64,000 bases of DNA from Patiriisocius marinistellae (GTDB lineage Bacteria > Bacteroidota > Bacteroidia > Flavobacteriales > Flavobacteriaceae), in assembly GCF_009014635.1 (NCBI RefSeq), contig NZ_BKCF01000004.1, positions 1-64,000 of the forward strand. Direction: 5' to 3'. Shown one piece after another: positions 25,911 to 34,157 of the stretch (positions are counted from its first letter, which is position 1; each line of letters opens with the position of its first letter). Made by a program: the position numbers and the translations under genes. A model generated the notes under the pieces. The model was not told the DNA's origin. It did no database searches and saw nothing but the letters and a program-made list of their open reading frames with translations.

Positions 25911-27341
25911 ATGAAAGTAATAGGTAGAACTCCCGAAATCCACCATATGCAGTCACTATTAAAAGATAGTGATGCTCATTTTCTAGCAATAATAGGTAGA
26001 AGGCGTGTGGGTAAAACTTTTTTAATTAGAGAAGTTTATAAAGAAGTAAAGGTGTTTGAAATGACAGGCATTAAAGATGCTGACCTCAACAATCAACTTT
26101 TAAATTTTACGTTTCAAATGAATCAGTATTTTGAAACTGACACACCATTATCAAAGCCTGAAGGTTGGTTAGAAGCGTTTCATATTTTAAGCCAAGCGAT
26201 TACTAAATCAAAATTTAAAAAGAAGCCTGTTGTATTTTTTGATGAGTTACCGTGGATGGCAACACGACGTTCAGGTTTTACAGAAGCATTAGCTCACTGG
26301 TGGAATAATTGGGGTTCTCAACAAAATATAGTGGTGGTGGTTTGTGGCTCAGCAGCTTCTTGGATGCTAGATAATGTTGTTAATGCAAAAGGAGGTCTGC
26401 ACAATCGAATTACAAAACTAATTACCTTGATGCCTTTTACTTTACAGGAAACTAAACAGTTTCTTACAGCAAAAAAAGTGTCCTTAACAGATTATCAAAT
26501 AATCCAATTATACCTAACTATAGGAGGTATTCCTCATTATCTCAACCATGTTGAAAAAGGAAAAAGTACAGCACAGAATATTCAAGAGCTATGCTTTTCA
26601 AAAGATGGTATCCTTCGCAATGAGTTTGATCAATTATATGCTGCACTCTTTGATAATTCAAGTAAGCATATTCAAATTATTAAAGCACTTGCAACTAAAG
26701 CAAAAGGACTTGATAGACAAGAAATTTTAAGTGCTACAAGCATGACTGATGGAGGCTGGTTTTCTAAAGTTTTAAAAGAATTAGAAAGCTCTGGTTTTAT
26801 CTCTACGTATGAACCATTAGAAAATAAAAAGAAGCAAACATTATTTCGATTAACTGACGAATATTCTTTATTCTATCTAAAATTTATGGATGGCAAGCGG
26901 GTGAGTGGTCAAAATAGTTGGATGCGAGTTAGTGAAAGTCAAGGGTACAAAATATGGGTGGGATATGCATTTGAATCCCTTTGTATGAAACATGTTGACA
27001 ACATTAAGAATGCCTTGGGAATTTCGGCAGTCGAAACTAGTGTAAATAGTTTTTTACACAAAGGTGATGACCGCTTTGGAAAAGGATTTCAAATTGATCT
27101 TTTGATAGATCGAAAAGATGACATTATCAATATTTGTGAAATGAAATTCTATGCAGACGAGTTTACTATTAATATAGACTATGCCAAAAAATTGCGTACA
27201 AAATTGCAGGGATTAAAAACCGTGACAAATACTAGAAAAGTAATTCATCTCACATTTATTAGCACGTATGGTGTCCTTGAAAATAAATATAAATCTGAAA
27301 TTGTAACTAATGATTTAACTACTGAAATTTTCTTTGACTAA
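25911..27341 (+). CDS. Archaeal-type AAA ATPase with nuclease-like C-terminal domain (DUF234-type)
   Basis: A 476-aa protein. The N-terminal ATPase domain has Walker A GRRRVGKTF (residues 29-36), Walker B VVFFDELPWM (about 103-110) and a sensor-like VVVCGSAASWM (about 145). A winged-helix-like part follows (DRQEILSATSMTDGGWFSKVLKELE). The C-terminal domain ends with a D...ExK pattern (QIDLLIDRKDD near 396, ICEMKFY near 408) typical of PD-(D/E)xK nuclease folds. Proteins of this architecture are scattered in archaea and Bacteroidota and occur singly; their function is unknown and they may be mobile or defence-related, which is inference. The promoter region has two 18-bp direct repeats and the stop codon sits inside a terminator hairpin. 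Confidence 0.85.
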   Translation: MKVIGRTPEIHHMQSLLKDSDAHFLAIIGRRRVGKTFLIREVYKEVKVFEMTGIKDADLNNQLLNFTFQMNQYFETDTPLSKPEGWLEAFHILSQAITKSKFKKKPVVFFDELPWMATRRSGFTEALAHWWNNWGSQQNIVVVVCGSAASWMLDNVVNAKGGLHNRITKLITLMPFTLQETKQFLTAKKVSLTDYQIIQLYLTIGGIPHYLNHVEKGKSTAQNIQELCFSKDGILRNEFDQLYAALFDNSSKHIQIIKALATKAKGLDRQEILSATSMTDGGWFSKVLKELESSGFISTYEPLENKKKQTLFRLTDEYSLFYLKFMDGKRVSGQNSWMRVSESQGYKIWVGYAFESLCMKHVDNIKNALGISAVETSVNSFLHKGDDRFGKGFQIDLLIDRKDDIINICEMKFYADEFTINIDYAKKLRTKLQGLKTVTNTRKVIHLTFISTYGVLENKYKSEIVTNDLTTEIFFD

Positions 27342-27371
27342 AAAAAAATCAATCGAAGAAAATTTCAGTAG
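27319..27371. terminator. Hairpin overlapping the ATPase stop codon
   Basis: Inverted repeat with 19-base arms and one mismatch (27319-27337 / 27353-27371). The left arm is the last six codons of the gene and the loop contains the TAA and a run of A. It is followed by A/T tracts on each side, so it can end transcription of both convergent genes. Confidence 0.75.
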
Positions 27372-27379
27372 AAAAAAAA

Positions 27380-28114
27380 TTATCTATATTCAGGATTTTC
27401 GAATGCCCAATGTGTACCAGCGTCCCAATCTTTCCTAGAATTACCGTAGCTAGAGTATCCACTATTTGATTTTAACATTGCTGCTAAATGAAGTAAATTA
27501 TAAGTCATGAATGTTGTATTTCGGTTTGTGAAATCACTTTTAAATCCTACTGGATTGTCTAATTTTTTTCCATTCCACTCAGTATCTCCATAACTAGCAC
27601 CAGGGCCAACCTCGCCTATCCAACCGCAGTCTGCTTGTGGTGGCACAGAGTAGCCTATATGCTGCAAAGCGTATAAAATACCCATAGCACAATGTTTTAC
27701 TCCATCTTCGTTTCCAGTGACTACACAACCTCCTACTTTGCCATAAAAAAGATACTGTCCTTTTTCATTTGTTTTACCGCTCATAGCGTATAATCGCTCA
27801 ATTAATTTTTGAGCGACAGATGATTTTTCACCAAGCCAGATTGGGGTTCCTACTATCAAAATATCTGCTGCAAAAATACGCTCAAACAATTGAGGCCATT
27901 CGTCTGCATTCCAATTATGCTCTGTCATATCTGGATAGACACCCGGTGGCACTTCATGGTCAACTAATCTAATATCATCAATTGAAACATGTTCTTTTTC
28001 CATAATTTTTCTAGAAACACTAATTAATGTTTCAGTATGGCTTTCGCTTGGCGATTTTTTAAGTGTACAATTTACATAGACAACTTTTAAATTACTAAAG
28101 TCTGGTTTTTTCAT
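27380..28114 (-). CDS. Flavodoxin-fold NAD(P)H-dependent FMN reductase-like protein
   Basis: A 244-aa cytosolic protein of the flavodoxin-like FMN reductase group. The phosphate-binding loop lies in VNCTLKKSPSESHTETL at the N-terminus, followed by ADILIVGTPIWLGEKSSVAQKLIERLYA (read in parts: VGTPIWLGEKS is the FMN-contact loop, about residue 97) and GGCVVTGNEDGVKHCAMG (about 128). The C-terminal 70 residues contain aromatic-rich sequence (ASYGDTEWNGKK, YNLLHLAAML). It may reduce quinones or act in iron or redox metabolism; no partner is visible. Convergent with the ATPase gene. Confidence 0.82.
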   Translation of the reverse strand: MKKPDFSNLKVVYVNCTLKKSPSESHTETLISVSRKIMEKEHVSIDDIRLVDHEVPPGVYPDMTEHNWNADEWPQLFERIFAADILIVGTPIWLGEKSSVAQKLIERLYAMSGKTNEKGQYLFYGKVGGCVVTGNEDGVKHCAMGILYALQHIGYSVPPQADCGWIGEVGPGASYGDTEWNGKKLDNPVGFKSDFTNRNTTFMTYNLLHLAAMLKSNSGYSSYGNSRKDWDAGTHWAFENPEYR

Positions 28115-28307
28115 GTTTTTTGTTTTAGAAAATTAGAAGGCTATTTTATTCAAACCGCCTAGTAATTTTACCAAACTTAAATAAACTTGAATGAATCTCC
28201 GTAATAATTGAGGTCTATTTATCGTCGTTAATTACAAACTAAACTTACATACAAAGAAATCATCCCTTTATTTTAAGGTATATAAAATCATTTTAATTTG
28301 ATATAAA

Positions 28308-28925
28308 CTAGACCTCTAAGCTTCCTTTTCCTTCTCTAATAAGCACTGGCTCACCACCTGTCAAATCAATAACGGTTGAGGCTATATTACCACCATAACC
28401 ACCATCTATTACTAAATCGACAAGATTTTCCCATTTTTCAAATATAAGTTCTGGGTCTGTTGTGTATTCTAGAACTTCGTCTTCATCTTTTATCGATGAG
28501 GTAATAATTGGATTTCCTAACTCATGTATAATTGCACGCACCGTGTTATGATCTGGCACACGAATCCCTACTTCCTTCTTTTTCTTAAAAGTAGATGGCA
28601 AGTTATTATTTGCTTCTAATATAAATGTATAAGGACCTGGAAGGGCACGTTTTAATAATTTAAAGGTAGCACCATCAATTTGTTTAACGTAATCACTAAG
28701 ATTACTTAAATCCTCACAAACAAATGCAAAATTTGCTTTCTCTAGTTTAACGCCTTTAATACGAGCTATTCGCTCCATTGCATTTTTGTTCGTAATATCG
28801 CACCCCAAAGCATATACTGTATCGCTAGGATAAATTATCAATCCTCCGTTGCGAAGTACATTCACAACTTTTTTTATCTCTTTAGGGTTAGGATTATCTT
28901 CGTAAATTTTAATTAATTCTGCCAT
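28308..28925 (-). CDS. yciO: YciO/Sua5-family protein
   Basis: A 205-aa protein of the Sua5/YciO/YrdC superfamily, which makes or handles threonylcarbamoyl-AMP for tRNA t6A. The nucleotide-binding core is YPSDTVYALGCDITNKNAM (about residue 32), followed by ALPGPYTFILEA, VGIRVPDHN and NPIITSSIKDED. Length and wording follow the E. coli YciO pattern (AMERIARIKG, LVDLVIDGGYGG, STVIDLTGGEPVLIREG) more than TsaC or the two-domain Sua5. YciO has weaker demonstrated t6A activity, so a second Sua5 may exist elsewhere. Its start is 67 bp from the stop of the small gene at 28993, same strand. Confidence 0.85.
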   Translation of the reverse strand: MAELIKIYEDNPNPKEIKKVVNVLRNGGLIIYPSDTVYALGCDITNKNAMERIARIKGVKLEKANFAFVCEDLSNLSDYVKQIDGATFKLLKRALPGPYTFILEANNNLPSTFKKKKEVGIRVPDHNTVRAIIHELGNPIITSSIKDEDEVLEYTTDPELIFEKWENLVDLVIDGGYGGNIASTVIDLTGGEPVLIREGKGSLEV

Positions 28926-28992
28926 ATTATTATATTTAGGATTGAGGTTTAAATTGAGAATTACCTAATTAATTCTAGTTTAATAATTTAAT

Positions 28993-29202
28993 TTAAGCGC
29001 GTTCTACTTCAGATTCTAGCTTAAGAACATTGTTACCATCTGTTACCTCAATGTATAATGCCTTATTTCCTTCTTCTCCGTTTCGTGTTACTTCGGTACC
29101 ATCGATTGTTCTAGTTACTTTTTTTGTAAAGGTACTTTTTACTTTTCCGCTAGCAGAACCACTACCCCATTTCCAAGTTACTTTTGTTCCTTCTTTTATC
29201 AT
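28993..29202 (-). CDS. DUF2945 (hypervirulence-associated Tudor-like) small protein
   Basis: A 69-aa protein. It has the family layout: KEGTKVTWKWGSGSASGKVK at the N-terminus, a Thr-rich middle (KKVTRTIDGTEVTRNGEEGN) and ALYIEVTDGNNVLKLESEVE at the end, predicted as a small beta-barrel. Function is unknown in bacteria; the name comes from fungal relatives. It lies upstream of yciO on the same strand and may be co-transcribed with it. A dispersed-repeat copy (29214-29228) is 12 bp before its start. Confidence 0.85.
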   Translation of the reverse strand: MIKEGTKVTWKWGSGSASGKVKSTFTKKVTRTIDGTEVTRNGEEGNKALYIEVTDGNNVLKLESEVERA

Positions 29203-29213
29203 AGTTTAATTAT

Positions 29214-29228
29214 TTAATATTTCCGAAG
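29214..29228 (-). repeat. Dispersed CTTCGGAAATATTAA copy before the DUF2945 gene
   Basis: Exact 15-base copy read on the minus strand, in the divergent spacer, 12 bp before the start codon. Confidence 0.6.
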
Positions 29229-29348
29229 CATTAGGATTACAAAGTGCTCCGCCAAACTAAAATAATTATAGTTTTTTAGTGTTACCAACAGAATAACACT
29301 TCATTAACATAAAAATAGTTTTTTTACGTTATCCTAAAAACTTTGTTA

Positions 29349-30239
29349 ATGAAAACCACTTTTTATTTATTCTCATTCCTCATTTTATCATCATTTATTA
29401 GCTGTAATGATGATGAGTCTATAAATGAAATTCCTCAAATGATGGAAAACTCTGAGCCTCTTGAAGCTTCTTTTCAGCAAAATGTTTCCTACGGAAATGA
29501 TAGTCAACAGGTCTATGATTTATATCTTCCCGCAAACCGAACAGATGAGAAAACTAAAGTAATTATCCTTGTACATGGCGGTGGATGGATTGAAGGCGAC
29601 AAAGCAGATGTGACTGGTTATATTTCATTAATACAACAAAACAACCCTAATCATGCGATAGTAAATATGAATTATAGACTCGCGGTTATTCCAACAATAC
29701 CTGCGTTCCCTAATCAATTTTTAGATTTAAAAGCAGTGATAACAAAGTTAACCGCAGAGCGCGAAACTTTACAAATTTTACCAGAATTTGGTTTAATTGG
29801 TTTAAGTGCTGGAGCACACATATCGTTACAATACGACTCTGTGTATGATACAAATGATCAAGTAAAGTTTGTGGCAGATATTGTTGGGCCATCAGATTTT
29901 ACAGATCCTTTTTACGCTGATAATCCTAATTTTAGTACTTTATTAAATTTTTTCACAGACGAATCTCAATACCCCCCAAATACAAATTTTGCAACAGCGT
30001 TAAGCCCTGCATTACAAGTAAGTGTTAGAACAAGTCCTACGATTATGTTCTATGGTAATCAAGATGAGTTAGTACCATTAACAAATGGAGACAGGCTCAA
30101 TGCTGCTCTTGAGGCAAACAGTATTGAACATCAATATACTGTGTATGATGGTGGACATGGCAATTGGAATACAATTCAATTTGCAGACGTTGAAGCAAAA
30201 TTATCTGCTTTTATCGAAGCACACTTAGCTATTGATTAA
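29349..30239 (+). CDS. Lipoprotein alpha/beta-hydrolase, feruloyl/acetyl-esterase-like
   Basis: A 296-aa esterase. I chose the ATG at 29349 (MKTTFYLFSFLILSSFISC), giving a signal peptide with a lipobox (SFISC) and acidic residues after the Cys (NDDESINE), which in Bacteroidota can direct export to the outer surface. The hydrolase core has the oxyanion loop VHGGGWIEGDKAD, nucleophile GLSAGAHI (about residue 157), catalytic Asp in GNQDELVPL and His in YDGGHGNW. BD-FAE/carbohydrate-esterase-type; possible role in de-esterifying polysaccharides, which is inference. Its stop overlaps the uvrD stop on the other strand by 4 bp. Confidence 0.88.
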   Translation: MKTTFYLFSFLILSSFISCNDDESINEIPQMMENSEPLEASFQQNVSYGNDSQQVYDLYLPANRTDEKTKVIILVHGGGWIEGDKADVTGYISLIQQNNPNHAIVNMNYRLAVIPTIPAFPNQFLDLKAVITKLTAERETLQILPEFGLIGLSAGAHISLQYDSVYDTNDQVKFVADIVGPSDFTDPFYADNPNFSTLLNFFTDESQYPPNTNFATALSPALQVSVRTSPTIMFYGNQDELVPLTNGDRLNAALEANSIEHQYTVYDGGHGNWNTIQFADVEAKLSAFIEAHLAID

Positions 30240-32557
30240 TTATCTAATACATTCAGCTTAGCAAAACGAAGTAACAGCTTTTTAAGTCCTCCGTTTTCAA
30301 AATTAATTTCGGCTTTCGTATCTGCGCCTACGCCTTCAATTTTATTTATACGCCCTTTTCCAAAACGCACATGTTCTACAAATGTTCCTACATTTAAGTT
30401 AGCTGCAGCTGGGTCAAAATTTTTGTCTGCGCTGCTAGTTACAGGCTTAAGCCTTCTTAGTTTTCTAAGTTGATCTTCACTAGGTCCCGTAGGTGCCTTT
30501 CCTGCAACAGGCTTGCTTAATCTCAATTTACTTTTGTCTACCTCATCAAAAATATCTGCATCTAAAAGAGGCTTATAGCGATGTTCTGTTATTGGCGTTA
30601 GGTATTGTTTGTACTCTTCGGCTATTTCATCAATAAAGCGACTAGGTTCAGCATCTATTAATTTACCCCAACGATACCTAGATTGCGTGTATGTCAAGTA
30701 CGCTTGCTTCTCTGCGCGTGTTAATGCAACGTAAAACAATCTACGTTCCTCTTCAAGCTCGGCACGCGTATTCATTGCCATCCCGCTTGGGAATAGCTCC
30801 TCCTCCATCCCTACAATATAAACGTACGGAAACTCTAATCCCTTTGCTAAATGTACAGTCATCAAAGCAACTCTATCATCATCGCCTTTATCATTATCAA
30901 GGTCTGTTGCTAGTGCTACGTCTTCCATAAATTCTGAAAGGCTTCCCGTTGCATCAGCAAGTTCTTTTTGCTCTTCGGTAAAATCTCGCATACCGTTTAG
31001 CAACTCTTCAATGTTTTCAATACGAGCAATTCCCTCAGGTGTACCGTCTTTTTTAAGCTCAGTTAAAAGGCCTGTTTTTTTAGCTACGTGCTCAGCAATT
31101 TCAAAAGCATTCATCGTTTGATTAACAACCTGAAAGCTTTCAATCATAGTAACAAAATTCTTTAATTTATTCTTTGTACCATTATTAATGTTTAATTCTA
31201 GTTTGTCTAGAACTTTCATCACTTCAAACATAGAACGGTCATAGTGATTTGCAGCAACTGTTAATCGCTCAATGGTTGTTTGCCCTATTCCACGAGCTGG
31301 ATAATTTATCACTCTCTTAATAGCTTCTTCATCCTTAGGATTTAAAATTAAACGTAAATATGAGAGTACATCTTTAATTTCTTTACGCTGGTAAAAACTT
31401 AATCCTCCGTAAATTCTATAAGGAATATCACGTTTTCTAAGCGCGTCTTCCATAGCTCTTGATTGCGCATTTGTACGATATAAAATGGCAAAATCACCAT
31501 TTTTACGCTGCTCGTTCATTTGTGTTTCAAAAATGTTGCTGGCTACAAATCTTCCTTCATCACCATCTGTCATTGTGCGATTAATCATAATAGGCACACC
31601 TTCATCGTTCGCTGTCCACACCACTTTATCAAGACGTGTTTTATTCTTTTCAATTATACTGTTTGCTGCATTAACAATATTTTTTGTGGAACGATAATTT
31701 TGTTCTAGACGATATGTTTTAACATCATCATAATCTTTCTGAAAATTGAGAATGTTATTAATATTTGCGCCTCTAAAAGCATAAATACTTTGAGCATCGT
31801 CACCTACTACGCATATATTTTGAAACTTATCACTCAATGCTTTTACAATTAAATATTGGCTGTGGTTTGTATCTTGGTACTCATCAACTAGAATATACCT
31901 AAAACGATTTTGATACTTAGCAAGTGTCGCTGGAAAACGTGTTAAAAGCTCATTTGTTTTCAATAATAAATCATCAAAGTCCATCGCCCCGGCCTTAAAA
32001 CATTTATCGCAATAGCTTTTATAGATTTCACCTAAACGCGGCATTTTTGCCATGGCGTCTGCTTCCATTAATTCTGGATTATTAAAATATGCCTTTACAG
32101 TAACTAAACTGTTTTTATAACTCGAAATTCGCGAATAAACCTGCTTGTATTTATACACATCTTTGTCAAGATGCATTTCTTTAATAACAGCTCGAATCAC
32201 ACTTTGAGAATCTTGCGTGTCATAAATTGTAAAATTTGAAGGGTACCCCAATTGATGTCCCTCAAACCGTAAAATCTTAGCAAAAATACTATGAAACGTT
32301 CCCATCCATAGGTTTTTAGCCTCACTTGTCCCCACAATATCAGCAATACGTTTTTTCATTTCGCGGGCTGCTTTATTAGTAAACGTAAGTGCGAGAATAC
32401 TAAAAGGATCTACACCTTTTGACATTAAAAAAGCAATACGGTATGTTAGCACACGTGTTTTGCCAGAGCCTGCGCCAGCAATAACAATCATGGCACCGTC
32501 TTTTTGAATCGTAGGCGCTAATTGTGCCTCATTGAGTTGATCTAAATATTCTTGCAA
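30236..32557 (-). CDS. uvrD: ATP-dependent 3'-5' DNA helicase UvrD/PcrA
   Basis: A superfamily 1A helicase for nucleotide-excision and mismatch repair. Conserved motifs are visible: Walker A VIAGAGSGKTRVL, motif Ia ALTFTNKAAREMKKRI, Walker B VDEYQDTNHSQY, motif III VVGDDAQSIYAFRGA, motif IV YRLEQNYRST, motif V VHLAKGLEFPYVYI and motif VI RRLFYVALTRA. The C-terminal tail ends in a UvrD/PcrA-type Tudor-like segment (VGTFVEHVRFGKGRINKIEG). I start at a TTG at 32557 (QEYLDQLNEAQL follows), giving 773 aa, because relatives begin there; a TTG at 32635 is the alternative and would add 26 residues that include a copy of the dispersed CTTCGGAAAT sequence. Confidence 0.93.
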   Translation of the reverse strand: MQEYLDQLNEAQLAPTIQKDGAMIVIAGAGSGKTRVLTYRIAFLMSKGVDPFSILALTFTNKAAREMKKRIADIVGTSEAKNLWMGTFHSIFAKILRFEGHQLGYPSNFTIYDTQDSQSVIRAVIKEMHLDKDVYKYKQVYSRISSYKNSLVTVKAYFNNPELMEADAMAKMPRLGEIYKSYCDKCFKAGAMDFDDLLLKTNELLTRFPATLAKYQNRFRYILVDEYQDTNHSQYLIVKALSDKFQNICVVGDDAQSIYAFRGANINNILNFQKDYDDVKTYRLEQNYRSTKNIVNAANSIIEKNKTRLDKVVWTANDEGVPIMINRTMTDGDEGRFVASNIFETQMNEQRKNGDFAILYRTNAQSRAMEDALRKRDIPYRIYGGLSFYQRKEIKDVLSYLRLILNPKDEEAIKRVINYPARGIGQTTIERLTVAANHYDRSMFEVMKVLDKLELNINNGTKNKLKNFVTMIESFQVVNQTMNAFEIAEHVAKKTGLLTELKKDGTPEGIARIENIEELLNGMRDFTEEQKELADATGSLSEFMEDVALATDLDNDKGDDDRVALMTVHLAKGLEFPYVYIVGMEEELFPSGMAMNTRAELEEERRLFYVALTRAEKQAYLTYTQSRYRWGKLIDAEPSRFIDEIAEEYKQYLTPITEHRYKPLLDADIFDEVDKSKLRLSKPVAGKAPTGPSEDQLRKLRRLKPVTSSADKNFDPAAANLNVGTFVEHVRFGKGRINKIEGVGADTKAEINFENGGLKKLLLRFAKLNVLDN

Positions 32558-32646
32558 ATGTTTGATTTTTAGTACTTCGGAAATATAATGGGGTTTCGAA
32601 ATAAGCAGATTTTTTACTACTTCGAAAATACTCAATTTAGGTTAAA

Positions 32647-32814
32647 ATTTCCGAAGCTATTTTCAGAAATTATAAACAAACTTTTTTTCACTTCTGAAAT
32701 GATATTAATTGAATATCTTTAGCGTTGATTGTACTTACAATTTACATTAAAGTGACATTACCGAACAAAATGCTTCATTCATTTTTCAATTAATGGTTGT
32801 ACTATATTTCCGAA
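32647..32814. repeat. Two CTTCGGAAAT copies in the uvrD-amidohydrolase spacer
   Basis: Minus-orientation copies at 32647-32655 and 32806-32814 lie in the divergent spacer, and a third is just inside the extended uvrD frame (32576-32584). The spacer (32636-32842) otherwise holds no gene. Confidence 0.55.
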
Positions 32815-32842
32815 GTAAAGCGAATTAAGTAAAATAAAAAAT

Positions 32843-34123
32843 ATGAAAAAAACATACACCCTCCTCCTATTTGCATTAATAGTCTTTAGTGCAAATGCAC
32901 AATTAGATATATCTATTTTAAAAGACATTGAAAATATAGAAAGCCAAGTTATCGATTGGCGTCATTATTTTCATGAAAATCCAGAGCTTTCCAACCGCGA
33001 ATTTAACACTGCAAAGAAAATTGAGGAGCATTTAAAAAGCTTAGGGATGGAAGTGCAAACAGGTATCGCAAAAACGGGGGTTGTAGGTTTACTTAAAGGT
33101 AGCAATCCTGGAAAAGTCGTTGCTTTGAGAGCAGATATAGACGGATTGCCAGTGACCGAAAGAAACGATTTATCTTTTAAAAGCAATGTAAAAGATACGT
33201 TCCTAGGCACCGAAACTGGCGTAATGCACGCCTGTGGTCATGACACACATATTGCAATATTAATGGGCGTTGCCGAAGTAATGAGCAAGCACAAAGACAA
33301 AATCAACGGTACAATAAAATTTATTTTTCAACCAGCCGAAGAAGGCCCACCTCCCGGTGAAGAAGGTGGCGCAAAATTAATGGTAAAAGAAGGTGTTCTT
33401 AAAAACCCAGATGTTGATGCAATTTATGGATTACACATAAATAGCGGAACTCCGGTGGGAACGATTAAATTAAAGCCCGAAGGTATTATGGCTGCGGTGG
33501 AGCGTTTTGTGATTAATGTAGAAGGAAAAGGTTCGCACGGTTCTGCACCTTGGAGTGGAGTTGATCCTATATTAATTTCGGCAAAAATAATTGATGGGTT
33601 TCAAACAATTATTTCTCGCGAGTCTAATTTGATTGATGCACCCGCAGTAATTACAGTAGGAAAAATAACTAGTGGAACACGTTTTAATGTCATCCCTGAA
33701 AGTGCTGAGTTAATTGGTACGGTTCGCACATTAGATCCAAATATGCGAGACCTCATCATTAAGCGCATGACCGAAATGGCAGGCGACATCGCAAAAGCAT
33801 ATGGAGGTAAAGCAACGATTGAATGGCAAAACAATACCATTGTAACTTATAACGACCCAGCACTTACTGTGAAAGCTATTGAAACTTTAAAAGGTGTTGC
33901 GGGGGCAGATAAGGTAGAAGATATGAAAGCGGTTACTGGAGGTGAAGATTTTAGTTATTTTCAAGAAAAAATTCCTGGAGTTTATTTTTTCTTAGGTGGG
34001 ATGACACCTGGAAACACAAATCCATATCCACACCATACACCAGATTTTCAAATTGACGATGCCGGGATGTTGCTTGGAGTAAAAGCATTATCACAATTAG
34101 CAATAGACTTTTTGAATGAATAA
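32843..34123 (+). CDS. Secreted M20-family amidohydrolase
   Basis: A 426-aa exported zinc or manganese amidohydrolase (signal peptide MKKTYTLLLFALIVFSANAQ). Metal-site motifs of the IAA-amino-acid/hippurate hydrolase group are present: MHACGHDTHIAILMG (Cys and His ligands, about residue 130), FQPAEEGPPPGEEGG (catalytic Glu pair) and a C-terminal His in YPHHTPDFQIDD. The lid/dimer domain includes VEGKGSHGSAPWSGVDP. It cleaves N-acyl amino acids or similar amides in the periplasm or outside; the substrate is not fixed by sequence. It is followed 34 bp later by the glutamate-synthase-like gene in the same direction. Confidence 0.9.
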   Translation: MKKTYTLLLFALIVFSANAQLDISILKDIENIESQVIDWRHYFHENPELSNREFNTAKKIEEHLKSLGMEVQTGIAKTGVVGLLKGSNPGKVVALRADIDGLPVTERNDLSFKSNVKDTFLGTETGVMHACGHDTHIAILMGVAEVMSKHKDKINGTIKFIFQPAEEGPPPGEEGGAKLMVKEGVLKNPDVDAIYGLHINSGTPVGTIKLKPEGIMAAVERFVINVEGKGSHGSAPWSGVDPILISAKIIDGFQTIISRESNLIDAPAVITVGKITSGTRFNVIPESAELIGTVRTLDPNMRDLIIKRMTEMAGDIAKAYGGKATIEWQNNTIVTYNDPALTVKAIETLKGVAGADKVEDMKAVTGGEDFSYFQEKIPGVYFFLGGMTPGNTNPYPHHTPDFQIDDAGMLLGVKALSQLAIDFLNE

Positions 34124-34157
34124 AATAAAGTGACAAACAAAAAAAATTGTTTAAGGT

